From: Bacilli bacterium
GTDB taxonomy: Bacteria; Bacillota_I; Bacilli_A; ML615J-28; CAG-313
Length of the DNA: 64,000 nt
NCBI GenBank assembly: GCA_017463365.1
Contig: JAFTPH010000038.1
Coordinates: 1-64,000, forward strand
Direction: 5' to 3'
In this document: positions 44,357 through 53,288 of the stretch, piece by piece
Layout of the letters: every line of letters starts with the position of its first letter
Numbering within the stretch: the first letter of the stretch is position 1
Notes under the pieces: model-generated
Seen by the model: the letters and a program-made list of their open reading frames with translations, nothing else
The model's database searches: none
What the model was told of the DNA's origin: nothing
Translations under genes and position numbers: made by a program

Positions 44357-46303
44357 TTATTTTCTCTTTTTTGCTAAAACCAATAACCCTGTAAGTCCAA
44401 TTAAGCTAATTACTATGTGACTTACTTCTTTTTTACAACCTGTTTTGTTTTCTTCAGGGTTAATATCAACAACTGAATCATCAACTTCCTCATTATCAAG
44501 TGATGGAATAGTTGATGCTTCATATGTAATACTTCCCATTTCAAATTCTAATCCATTATTTAATTCAACTACTAGAGTAAAAATATTTTTCACTAAAGTA
44601 TCAATATTTTCTATTTTAACTTTTCCTGATGTTCTTTCAAGTTCAATTTTATTGCTGCCATATTTTATATATATTTTCGCCAAATCTTCTTTGTCAACAT
44701 CAACTTTATATTTTAAAGTAACTTCAGCAATATCCACTGATGCTTCCACAAATTCTTCTAAAACTGGCATTACATAATCTTCTGTTGTTCGATAGTATTT
44801 TTCTGTAATTCCATGAACAATACTTCCATCAGGATTTTTAATATCATATTCAATTGTAAATCCGTATTCCGAATTTTTATCTAAACCAGTAATTTCAAGT
44901 TTATCACTTGTCATATCATATGTTTTATTATCAAAAATTACTTTAATATTTTCCATTGTTCCATCAACAACTGGTGCTTTTTGTTCAATTGTAATTGAAT
45001 TACCAATAGCTGCTGGAATATTAAAATTAGGGTTTCTCATTACTAATAATATTGCGTTACCAACTTTTCTAGTACTTCCATCGGTTGGATTATTAACTAA
45101 CGTTAGGCGGCCATTTATTCTTGCAGCAAGAGTTGCTGAACCACCACCATCAAGATTGAACCCATCAACACATCCCATTATTTTTAATAATTCTCCCGTT
45201 TGGAAAAGAGTTGTTCCTTCTTTATTATTAGCAGGACCTCCTGATCCATCAACGGTCATTAATACAATGCTGCCATCTTCTTTAAAACCAATAGCGGCTC
45301 TTGTATAAGTTTTAGTTAAGTATCCCCCTAAAACACTTGTTGGTAAGTTTTGACCTAAAGTATTACCATCTTTTAAACATTGATATATATATCCAATAAC
45401 ATTTTTAGCACCTGCTGTGCCACCCGTTAAGTTATATTCTACTTTTATTTCTTCATCTACATTTAAAGTTACTGATTTAGTTGCAATATAGAATGTTCCA
45501 CTTGGAACACTGCTTAAATTAGTAACATTTTCAACACCAGCAACTTTACCTTTTACAAAATAACCATCATTATATTTACGATATAAAGAGGTAATCCCTT
45601 TATATACTGTATAACCAGTTAAATCAATTGTTCCACTTAATTCTTTTGTAAACACAAATACTCCATCGCCTGTTGGTTGAGTATTAGTACTTGTAACTGC
45701 TGATAAATCGACTGTCTCATTATCAGTAATCTTTTTTAAATACATTGAGTCACTTTTAGTTGGATTACCTGTTACATATTCACCATTATCTTTAAATCCT
45801 AGTAATCCAAAATTTAAATCATCTGTATAATATGATGCTCTTAAAACATCACCTTCTTGAACATGGTAATTACATGGTTCATATGTCTTACCATTTAATT
45901 CTGTTTCTTTATTATAATAGAAATCTCCATTAATGGCAGCCACCACAATATAACCTGGGTTTTGTTTTTCGTAGTCAGCAGCCATTTCTAAAACTGTTTT
46001 AGGAGCCCAATTTTCTAATGAACCAGTACTCCATACTACTGGGAAAATATCGGTATTTTCACTTGGTGTAGTTACCCATTGAACTGTGTGATTATTCCAA
46101 GCGGTTTTATCCGAGATTACCCCGTTAAATACAGTTGATATTTGTTGTTCTCTTACCTCAACGCCTCCTTCAACAATTTGCTTTTCAGCTTCGTTTATTT
46201 CCTTCGCATATTGAGATAAATATTTCGGGGTATAAGCTGAAACACTGAGGATTGGGAAGAGGAAGAAAACAATAAGCAAAAATACTATTTTTTTTACTTT
46301 CAC
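44357..46303 (-). CDS. Surface phosphodiester glycosidase (NAGPA domain), copy 3, divergent active site
   Basis: A 648-residue paralogue beginning with GTG behind AGAGGAG. Signal peptide to about residue 23 (LSVSA-Y), NAGPA domain with VAAINGDFYY (121-130) and FNLDGGGSATLAARINGR (382-399), beta domains, and tail GCKKEVSHIVISLIGLTGLL then KKRK from residue 622. Compared with copies 1 and 2 it reads VDGSG instead of IDGRG, GGGSA instead of GGGSS, and lacks about ten residues (the ARQTGQPWG loop). It may differ in substrate or activity. First of the three in transcription order. Confidence 0.85.
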   Translation of the reverse strand: MKVKKIVFLLIVFFLFPILSVSAYTPKYLSQYAKEINEAEKQIVEGGVEVREQQISTVFNGVISDKTAWNNHTVQWVTTPSENTDIFPVVWSTGSLENWAPKTVLEMAADYEKQNPGYIVVAAINGDFYYNKETELNGKTYEPCNYHVQEGDVLRASYYTDDLNFGLLGFKDNGEYVTGNPTKSDSMYLKKITDNETVDLSAVTSTNTQPTGDGVFVFTKELSGTIDLTGYTVYKGITSLYRKYNDGYFVKGKVAGVENVTNLSSVPSGTFYIATKSVTLNVDEEIKVEYNLTGGTAGAKNVIGYIYQCLKDGNTLGQNLPTSVLGGYLTKTYTRAAIGFKEDGSIVLMTVDGSGGPANNKEGTTLFQTGELLKIMGCVDGFNLDGGGSATLAARINGRLTLVNNPTDGSTRKVGNAILLVMRNPNFNIPAAIGNSITIEQKAPVVDGTMENIKVIFDNKTYDMTSDKLEITGLDKNSEYGFTIEYDIKNPDGSIVHGITEKYYRTTEDYVMPVLEEFVEASVDIAEVTLKYKVDVDKEDLAKIYIKYGSNKIELERTSGKVKIENIDTLVKNIFTLVVELNNGLEFEMGSITYEASTIPSLDNEEVDDSVVDINPEENKTGCKKEVSHIVISLIGLTGLLVLAKKRK

Positions 46304-46323
46304 GCTATTCTCCTCTTATATTT

Positions 46324-47001
46324 TTACTCTTCTTCTAACGCATGTTTATCAGATAATAAACTATAACGTTTATATGTCATTTTTGTTATAAGATATACTG
46401 GTAAGCTTATTCCAATAACACCAGCTACAATTGGATATACCAGTGCTGTAATTAGGAAAGCTCCCACAATGACAATTGTTAAAAAACTTAAAACAATATC
46501 TTTAAATCCCATTACCGCTGATAATTTTAAATATTGAATTATACTTAAACCTTCAAAGTTTACAATTACAAGAGGTAATTGAATAAGAACAAATACTGCG
46601 ACAATTATTACCGATATTGTTAAGTAATAACCAATTATATTAGCAACACTTTCGTTATAGTTTGAAGCAAATACCGTTAAACTGTTAACTAGTAGAAAAG
46701 CTGAAGCTAAAATAATTACAGTTAAAATAATTGATTTTACATAATATTTTCCAAAATTCACAAAGAATGGTTTAAAAATACTTGGATTTTTACCATCCTC
46801 ATAATCTTTAATCACTTTAAACATACTTACAATTGAGGGGAAGAATGTAAGACCTGTAATAATTAAAGGCCACCATTGATCACTAAACACAATAAGTAAA
46901 GAAAAGGAAATGATAAGAACAAGAACGTTCAGTATCACTAATCTGGCAACATAATCTAAGATTCGATAGATACCAGATTTCATAAAACTGTCTTTTCTCA
47001 T
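46324..47001 (-). CDS. DUF624/YesL-family membrane protein, second copy
   Basis: A 225-residue protein with about five helices (LVILNVLVLIISFSLLIVF, SIILTVIILASAFLLVNSL, YYLTISVIIVAVFVLIQLPL, DIVLSFLTIVIVGAFLITAL). It shares the YesL pattern (PSIVSMFKVIKDYEDG after helix 2) with the copy at 30186. It follows a pair of sugar permeases by 24 bases. Function unknown; the association with carbohydrate importers is well known. Confidence 0.8.
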   Translation of the reverse strand: MRKDSFMKSGIYRILDYVARLVILNVLVLIISFSLLIVFSDQWWPLIITGLTFFPSIVSMFKVIKDYEDGKNPSIFKPFFVNFGKYYVKSIILTVIILASAFLLVNSLTVFASNYNESVANIIGYYLTISVIIVAVFVLIQLPLVIVNFEGLSIIQYLKLSAVMGFKDIVLSFLTIVIVGAFLITALVYPIVAGVIGISLPVYLITKMTYKRYSLLSDKHALEEE

Positions 47002-47025
47002 TTTATCACTTCCTTATTTAATGTT

Positions 47026-48096
47026 TTATCCAACAATACCAGTTCTTTCAATACCTTCAACGAATAATTTTTGAACAAACATATAAGCGATCAATAATGG
47101 TAACATCATTAAGAATGCTTCAGTATTTGCAATTAATGATGTAAACATACTACTACCACGAACGTCGGCACTTACTAAGTATTTAAGATCAGATCTTAAT
47201 AGTAAGTTTCCAAGCCATTCGGCAGTGTTGATAATTTGCATTGTTAATAGTGGGAATTCAGATGAGCTTACTGCAAACATTGATGTGTAGTAAACGTCAT
47301 TCCATTGCCAAACGAATGCGAATAATGCAACTGTAGTAATAACCCCTCGAGCATTCGGAAGCATTACACTCCAGAATGTTCTTAAAATACCTGCTCCGTC
47401 AATTTGAGCTGATTCTTCTAGTTCTACCGGAACTCCACGGAAGAATTGGCGGAATAAGAAGATAAATAGTGAGGCTCTAATACCTTGACCAGTAGCGGCC
47501 ATGATATAGAAGATATAATCTTTTCCAGGGCCTCTAAGAGCAATGGCTTCGCCATTGTTAAATAAACTAATTAATCCGAAGATATCAAAGTTACTGAAAT
47601 ATAACGCACGAGATGCGGCAGTAACTTGTGGAGGAATGATTAATGTTAACATTACCATCCAGAATAAGATATTGCTACCCTTGAATTTTAATCTCGCAAA
47701 TGCATATCCTGCTAAAGCAGTAGATGCAAGTTGGAAGACTGTTGTAATTAATGATACACGGAAAGTATTAAGTAATGACTTCCAATATTGTGTTAACTGA
47801 ATCGCAATTGTAAAGTTTACTAGTGACCAGTGTTCAGGAATCCACACAATTAATGGATTATTAATATCATTAGGGTGACGGAAAGCTAACATTAATTGTT
47901 GGAAAATTGGAAATAAGATTACAAATGATAACCCAATAAACACAATTGTTCTAAGTAATGATGAAGCTTTTCCAGCAATCTTACGACCACGTACGGCTTT
48001 CTTAACAGGATTTCTTAAATCCGCCATAATCGCATCGTAGCGTTCTTTTCTTAATGCTTTCTTTTGTTCTTTAGTTAACGTATTATTTCTTGTCAT
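47026..48096 (-). CDS. Carbohydrate ABC transporter permease (MalG-type), pair A
   Basis: A 356-residue inner-membrane permease with six helices and the EAA loop VPVELEESAQIDGAGILRTFWSVMLPNA. A basic N-terminal stretch of about 40 residues precedes TM1. It overlaps the partner permease by 14 bases, a sign of tight translational coupling. Substrate presumed to be an amino-sugar oligosaccharide from context. The ATPase is not in the window. Confidence 0.92.
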   Translation of the reverse strand: MTRNNTLTKEQKKALRKERYDAIMADLRNPVKKAVRGRKIAGKASSLLRTIVFIGLSFVILFPIFQQLMLAFRHPNDINNPLIVWIPEHWSLVNFTIAIQLTQYWKSLLNTFRVSLITTVFQLASTALAGYAFARLKFKGSNILFWMVMLTLIIPPQVTAASRALYFSNFDIFGLISLFNNGEAIALRGPGKDYIFYIMAATGQGIRASLFIFLFRQFFRGVPVELEESAQIDGAGILRTFWSVMLPNARGVITTVALFAFVWQWNDVYYTSMFAVSSSEFPLLTMQIINTAEWLGNLLLRSDLKYLVSADVRGSSMFTSLIANTEAFLMMLPLLIAYMFVQKLFVEGIERTGIVG

Positions 48097-49192
48097 CTTG
48101 ATAGAACACCACCTTATTTAAGATTCCAACCGCAACAGCAAGGATAATCACTGAAACAATTACGTATAACCATGACATTGCCGCATGGTAACCAATTTCA
48201 TTTTGAACGAATTGGTAATCAATAATAGTATTGATTTCAGATCTTAAGAATGAGTCAACGATTGTATAAACTACAACTGTAACGATTTGTGGAGATACCA
48301 TTGGTAATGTAATCTTCCAGAATGATTCATACGCTGTAGCCCCTTCAATCTTAGCTGCTTCATATAAGTGACCAGGCACTGATTGGATAGCTGCTAAGAA
48401 TACTAAAATTTGTACCCCTGAATAAGTGATTGTACGATAAATTGCACCTGTAATATCACTTAAGAAAGTTACTAGCCATACCGGAACCCCAATTGATTCC
48501 ATAAATAATGTTAAGTCGAATAATTTTGCAAGTTCTCCACTTCCAGTACCAGCATTTGTTAATACTTGGTCAATAGCTTCAGTTGCTTCTAAAGCTGTAT
48601 CTAAGGCTTCTGAGTTAAATACAACTGGTAAGAAGAATACCGCTCTAACGAATCCACGTCCTTTATATTCACCATTTAACATAACCGCAATTAATAAACT
48701 GAAAATTGTGATTACGACAGTATCAATAACTGTTGTTTGAACTGTATTCCAAAGTTCAATGATGAATGTTCCGTGACCTTGTAATGCAAATTTATAATTG
48801 TGGAATAAATCTTTAATTGCAACTTCTTCTCCTTTAGGTCCTTCTAAATATTGTCCAAATAAAATTTGTGTTTTACCATCAAAGATTGTAACTTCACTAA
48901 ATGAATAAATGAACGACATTATAATTGGATATGCAAAGAATAAGAAGAAACCAAGTAATACCGGTGTTAAGAATAAGATTGAAGCAAAAACTTTTTGATT
49001 GTCATAACGCATACGGTCATATGTTCTTTTCTTAATCCATGTAATAGGATAGAAAACATATCGTAAACCAACACTAATATAACGAACAATTTTTTCTATG
49101 AATGCCCAGAATTTTGTAAGTAAAAACCAATTTTTTAATTGAGTTAATTTACCACCGAGGGCACTAAACCATGAACTAATTTTTTCTTTCAT
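48083..49192 (-). CDS. Carbohydrate ABC transporter permease (MalF-type), pair A
   Basis: A 369-residue permease: a long N-terminal cytoplasmic part (about 65 residues), TM1 near 66-90 (ILFLTPVLLGFFLFFAYPII), an external loop, then the transporter core with the EAA loop VPGHLYEAAKIEGATAYESFWKITLPM. ATG 49192 lies seven bases from GGAGGG, which overlaps the end of the DUF5696 gene. Pairs with the MalG-type gene downstream. Confidence 0.92.
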   Translation of the reverse strand: MKEKISSWFSALGGKLTQLKNWFLLTKFWAFIEKIVRYISVGLRYVFYPITWIKKRTYDRMRYDNQKVFASILFLTPVLLGFFLFFAYPIIMSFIYSFSEVTIFDGKTQILFGQYLEGPKGEEVAIKDLFHNYKFALQGHGTFIIELWNTVQTTVIDTVVITIFSLLIAVMLNGEYKGRGFVRAVFFLPVVFNSEALDTALEATEAIDQVLTNAGTGSGELAKLFDLTLFMESIGVPVWLVTFLSDITGAIYRTITYSGVQILVFLAAIQSVPGHLYEAAKIEGATAYESFWKITLPMVSPQIVTVVVYTIVDSFLRSEINTIIDYQFVQNEIGYHAAMSWLYVIVSVIILAVAVGILNKVVFYQDDKK

Positions 49193-49194
49193 TT

Positions 49195-52100
49195 TTATTC
49201 CCTCCATCCTGAATTATTCTTGTTATAAATATAGTTCTTAGCTGGAATAATATTTCCATCTACTTCTACTGCTGCATCAGAGTAGTTAAGAATAATTTCA
49301 ATATTTGTTGCCCCATTTGTATAAGTTACTTTATAAGTGTTATTAGCAACTCTTTCATGTGACATTAATTGACATTCATGAATTCCGATTTCATCAACCA
49401 CGTCAACAATTTCAAATACATCTTCAGTCCATTTACTATATTGTGTATAGTAATAATACTTGTAATCTGTTTGAATTAACTTAGATGAATCTTCATATGA
49501 GAATGTGAAGGCTGCATTTGATCCTGTTTCAAGGATATGCATAATATGCCACTTGCTACCCTTTTCATCATTAGCGTTAATCACTTCACCAGAATAGTCA
49601 AATAATCCACTAACTACTAATTGATAGAATGGAATAGAGTAATCAAGTACTTCATATTGAGTTGAAGCATAAGGAACTTCTAAAGCATTATTTGTATATT
49701 TGAATGCGAAATCATATGGATTGTATAATGTAATACTATTAATTCCATTTTCTTTTGCGTATTCTAATGCTTTAACTGTTTCTTGTAAAGCAGTTTCTTT
49801 AAATACTTCGTTACGACGTTTATAGTCACTAGCTAAAGCAGAACCTAAATTCTTAATTGATAAGCTAGCTAATCCCATATCGTCAACATAATTTTGAACT
49901 AAGTTTTCCATGAATACACCATAGAAACGTGGAGATAATGTATATACTGCGTTTTGGTTTTTATCATATACACCTGATGATAAATCATAAGGGTATTTTT
50001 CAATATATTCACCAGCTACGTCTCTTGATGTGTAACGGCTTTGTCCGAATGATTCTTGATATTTATTTAATTCACTGAAGTTTACATCCATGTATAAATT
50101 AATATCATTATTTTCAGAATAATTAACAAGTGAATCAAGATCAGCTTTGTTTCCAAGTTCACTACTATATTTCATGTTTTGGAATGAATAATCAACTAAT
50201 CCTTTTTTACGCCAACCTAGATAGTAAGCATTAATATGATTAGCACCATGAGCTTTTAAGTCACTTAAAATTTCTTCAGCTTGTTCGAATGTTGTCATAG
50301 CATCATAATCTGTATAACCAACACCTAAGAAATTGTTACGGAAATCATATGCTCCGATTAATGATACATTTAATACTGTATCTTCTGTTGTATCTTTTTC
50401 TTCTAAACCATATCGATCGATAATAAGTTCACGATATTTTTTAGCAATTGAAGAATAATCTAATTCATCTTGATCTAAGAAGTTGTAATTAACTGTTATA
50501 TCATTATGAATTCTATCTTCTGTCCATTTAGTATAAGTAGTTGCGTAATATCCAACCCCAATAGTTGTCTTTTGACTTTCACGATAGAAAGCGCTAAAGA
50601 AAACTTTATTGTGTGAATCAGTGATTTTACTTACGTTAGCACTAATTCTTAATTGGCTTGTTCCAGAGATAGCATCTACTAATACACCTGATTGAATTCC
50701 ATCATTACCAGGAATATATGTATTTACCATTGCGTACATCGGTAACATAATATCTTCTGTTTCTGTTGTTTCAATTTCTGACATTTTTGATAAATCTGTT
50801 GTGTAAACTGTTTTAGAATATTGAACATATGTTGTTTTACCATTATTGAAGTTCATAACTGCACCACTTCCATCTGGGATTACTACGTAACCTTCTTTGT
50901 TGTAGTGAGCAGATGTTAGATAAGGTAAAATTTCAACTGTTGTAAGTGGGAACTCTTCAAGTTCTGAAATCGATTCATCAAGAATTGTTGCTGAGAATCC
51001 ATTTTCATTTAATGAATATTCAATAGCAATTCCAAATTCCCCTTTATTAGATACTGTTTCAACACCGAATTCGCTGTTATCAGCAAGTAAATCTTCTTCA
51101 GTATATAAACATTTTTGATAGTAGTAAGAATATAAGTTCTTACGAACGATTAATCTTAAACCTTCATAACTACCTTGTAATATATAGTGATCATAACCAA
51201 ATGTGTTCCATTCGTATTCTTCAGATTCTAAAATATAATATTGAGTAGTCCATAATGTAATTTCTTTACCAGAAAGTACGTGTGTATAAGGAATTGTTCC
51301 TCCAGCTTTCTTATAAAGATCGCCAGTTGTTGTATCATAATAATAGAAATTATTGATACCTTCTTCCGCTAAAGGTGCACCTTCACCAAAGTAACCATAT
51401 GCATATACTGGTAAGTTATCAGGTAAATTGTTGTAAGAAACATTTGATTCTAAATATTTAAGCCATGTTAAATTATCAGTATTGATAGCTTCCCAAACTT
51501 CTTTAACTTGACCTGCACGGTTTGTTTCTGTACCTTTAACGTACATTACTTGTTCTTCACTATCGATATAGTAGTTACCAACATTTCCAAAATCATCACT
51601 TGGAGCACCAGTACCTACATACCACATTGTGTTATCATCAGCTTGTTCAGCATCACTACTTGTAGCACCTGATAAATTAGCAACAACTTCCCAAGCACCA
51701 TCAGTAGTATATTGTTTGTTACGAACTAAGAATTCAGGTAAATTTTCATCAACACTTAAATCTAATCCTGAGATATCTTTAATTTTTGTTGCGTTAATTT
51801 TTTGTGGAATATATGTATAGTCAATACCACGTTGTTTGAAATAGTAATAAACTTGAACTGAAGTTACTTTACCATTTTCATCTTTAATTTCCTTAATTTG
51901 GAAATTAGGAGTTAATGCTTCTTCACCTGTACGGTCTGTATCAGAAATAGCATATGTATAGCTATCCCATAGAGTTGTTCCTCCAAGTGAACTAGCATAA
52001 TAAACGTTAACTAATGATTTTTGTTGATTTAATACTGTTTTGTTAGGACTGAATTCTTCAGTTTCTTGTGGATTTGAATACCAAACATTACCAGTTTGTT

Positions 52101-52629
52101 TTTCCACAACTTTGAATGTAGTCCATTTTTTACTGAAATAGAACTCATATTTACCATTTTCCATTAATGGTTCAGTTCCAAAACCTAAAGATTCTTCAAT
52201 ATATATTTTAATATATTCAGCTTCAGTAGGAATTTCTTTATAAGTAATTTTTCTGCTTGCGGCTTTAGATAAAGTTTCTAAATCAGCGATTTCCGCTTCA
52301 CTTCCACCATTTGCTTTTAAGTTTGTAATTTCTTTTTTAATTTCTGCAATTACATTTTGTAATTGAGTAGTATAGTTGCATTTTTCAACCTTTTCAGCGA
52401 ACGAATCATTTGCATCGTAAGGGATTTTTAACGCTTCTTCTTTAGCTTTAGCTTCATATTCAGCGTAAGTTGTAAATCCATCTAATGTGAAATCTCTTGT
52501 ATCATATTCAGCAGTGATACCTTCATATCCACCTAGGAAATATGAAGCAAGTACGATTCCAGCAATTAATACGATTGCAATGAACACAGTTCTTTTTAAG
52601 GTTAAAAATTTAGGCCATTTTCTTTTCAC
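49195..52629 (-). CDS. DUF5696-type membrane-anchored protein with a glycosidase-like barrel
   Basis: A 1144-residue protein starting with GTG behind AAGGAGG. TM helix at 14-33 (VFIAIVLIAGIVLASYFLGG) leaves the rest outside. Residues about 45-135 are helical, about 150-560 a beta-rich domain with many Tyr/Trp (KWTTFKVVEKQTGNVWYSNP), and about 730-1050 looks like a TIM-barrel glycosidase-related segment (LKAHGANHINAYYLGWRKKG, NDINLYMDVNFSELNKY, NGINSITLYNPYDFAFKYTN). It fits DUF5696, found beside sugar importers in Paenibacillus and Lachnospiraceae. No catalytic pair can be assigned with confidence. Likely an external glycan-processing or docking subunit of the neighbouring permeases. Confidence 0.7.
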   Translation of the reverse strand: MKRKWPKFLTLKRTVFIAIVLIAGIVLASYFLGGYEGITAEYDTRDFTLDGFTTYAEYEAKAKEEALKIPYDANDSFAEKVEKCNYTTQLQNVIAEIKKEITNLKANGGSEAEIADLETLSKAASRKITYKEIPTEAEYIKIYIEESLGFGTEPLMENGKYEFYFSKKWTTFKVVEKQTGNVWYSNPQETEEFSPNKTVLNQQKSLVNVYYASSLGGTTLWDSYTYAISDTDRTGEEALTPNFQIKEIKDENGKVTSVQVYYYFKQRGIDYTYIPQKINATKIKDISGLDLSVDENLPEFLVRNKQYTTDGAWEVVANLSGATSSDAEQADDNTMWYVGTGAPSDDFGNVGNYYIDSEEQVMYVKGTETNRAGQVKEVWEAINTDNLTWLKYLESNVSYNNLPDNLPVYAYGYFGEGAPLAEEGINNFYYYDTTTGDLYKKAGGTIPYTHVLSGKEITLWTTQYYILESEEYEWNTFGYDHYILQGSYEGLRLIVRKNLYSYYYQKCLYTEEDLLADNSEFGVETVSNKGEFGIAIEYSLNENGFSATILDESISELEEFPLTTVEILPYLTSAHYNKEGYVVIPDGSGAVMNFNNGKTTYVQYSKTVYTTDLSKMSEIETTETEDIMLPMYAMVNTYIPGNDGIQSGVLVDAISGTSQLRISANVSKITDSHNKVFFSAFYRESQKTTIGVGYYATTYTKWTEDRIHNDITVNYNFLDQDELDYSSIAKKYRELIIDRYGLEEKDTTEDTVLNVSLIGAYDFRNNFLGVGYTDYDAMTTFEQAEEILSDLKAHGANHINAYYLGWRKKGLVDYSFQNMKYSSELGNKADLDSLVNYSENNDINLYMDVNFSELNKYQESFGQSRYTSRDVAGEYIEKYPYDLSSGVYDKNQNAVYTLSPRFYGVFMENLVQNYVDDMGLASLSIKNLGSALASDYKRRNEVFKETALQETVKALEYAKENGINSITLYNPYDFAFKYTNNALEVPYASTQYEVLDYSIPFYQLVVSGLFDYSGEVINANDEKGSKWHIMHILETGSNAAFTFSYEDSSKLIQTDYKYYYYTQYSKWTEDVFEIVDVVDEIGIHECQLMSHERVANNTYKVTYTNGATNIEIILNYSDAAVEVDGNIIPAKNYIYNKNNSGWRE

Positions 52630-52641
52630 AAGTACACCTCC

Positions 52642-53286
52642 TTAGAAGAACCGTGTCACAATTTCTTTGTACAATGAGTACACGAAACCATAAATTTGTT
52701 GTGACAAGTCGAAAATTAATAATGCTACGAATGCGATAACGCATGTTGCAAGAGCAGTTAAAATAATTGTTGCAAAAGTTTTAATAATACCATATTCATG
52801 TAAGCAGATAAGACCCATAAAGATCATATATGCCATTAATGCATAACCGATAATATAAACTAATGTTACAAGCATTGCTTCATCTTCAGTAACAAAGTTA
52901 CTAGCAATTACCCCAATAATACCACAAACGATAACTGGGAAGTATGAGTAGCAACCCATCATGAAGATTTCTCCCATTTTTCCTTTACCATTCATTAGAG
53001 TAGTGATACTCCAGTTGGCAACTGAAAGAATGATTACTGGGCACATTGTATAAATGACTGTTGTTAAACTGTTAAATTTAGTAGGATCATTAGTATTTAG
53101 TACTGGTCCAGTGTAAACATATTGAATCATTGATACGACTGATGCAATAATAAGCATCATAATCGCAACTGACATTTTTGCTTTTTTGTCTTCCTTAAAT
53201 TCTGTATAAGCTTGAACTGGGTGAGACATAATACGAAGAGGGAATTTAACATAATCGGCAAGAATTTGTTTAAAGAATTTTTTCAT
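52642..53286 (-). CDS. YIP1-family membrane protein
   Basis: A 214-residue polytopic protein. After an N-terminal amphipathic section (PLRIMSHPVQAYTEFKEDKK) come five helices (MSVAIMMLIIASVVSMIQYV, IYTMCPVIILSVANWSITTL, GCYSYFPVIVCGIIGVIASN, TLVYIIGYALMAYMIFMGLI, ATIILTALATCVIAFVALLI). HPVQAYTEFK and the GCYSYFP motif suit the bacterial Yip1 family. In this operon it sits between the NHL protein and DUF5696. Role unknown; perhaps an organiser of the transporter assembly. Confidence 0.75.
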   Translation of the reverse strand: MKKFFKQILADYVKFPLRIMSHPVQAYTEFKEDKKAKMSVAIMMLIIASVVSMIQYVYTGPVLNTNDPTKFNSLTTVIYTMCPVIILSVANWSITTLMNGKGKMGEIFMMGCYSYFPVIVCGIIGVIASNFVTEDEAMLVTLVYIIGYALMAYMIFMGLICLHEYGIIKTFATIILTALATCVIAFVALLIFDLSQQIYGFVYSLYKEIVTRFF

Positions 53287-53288
53287 AC

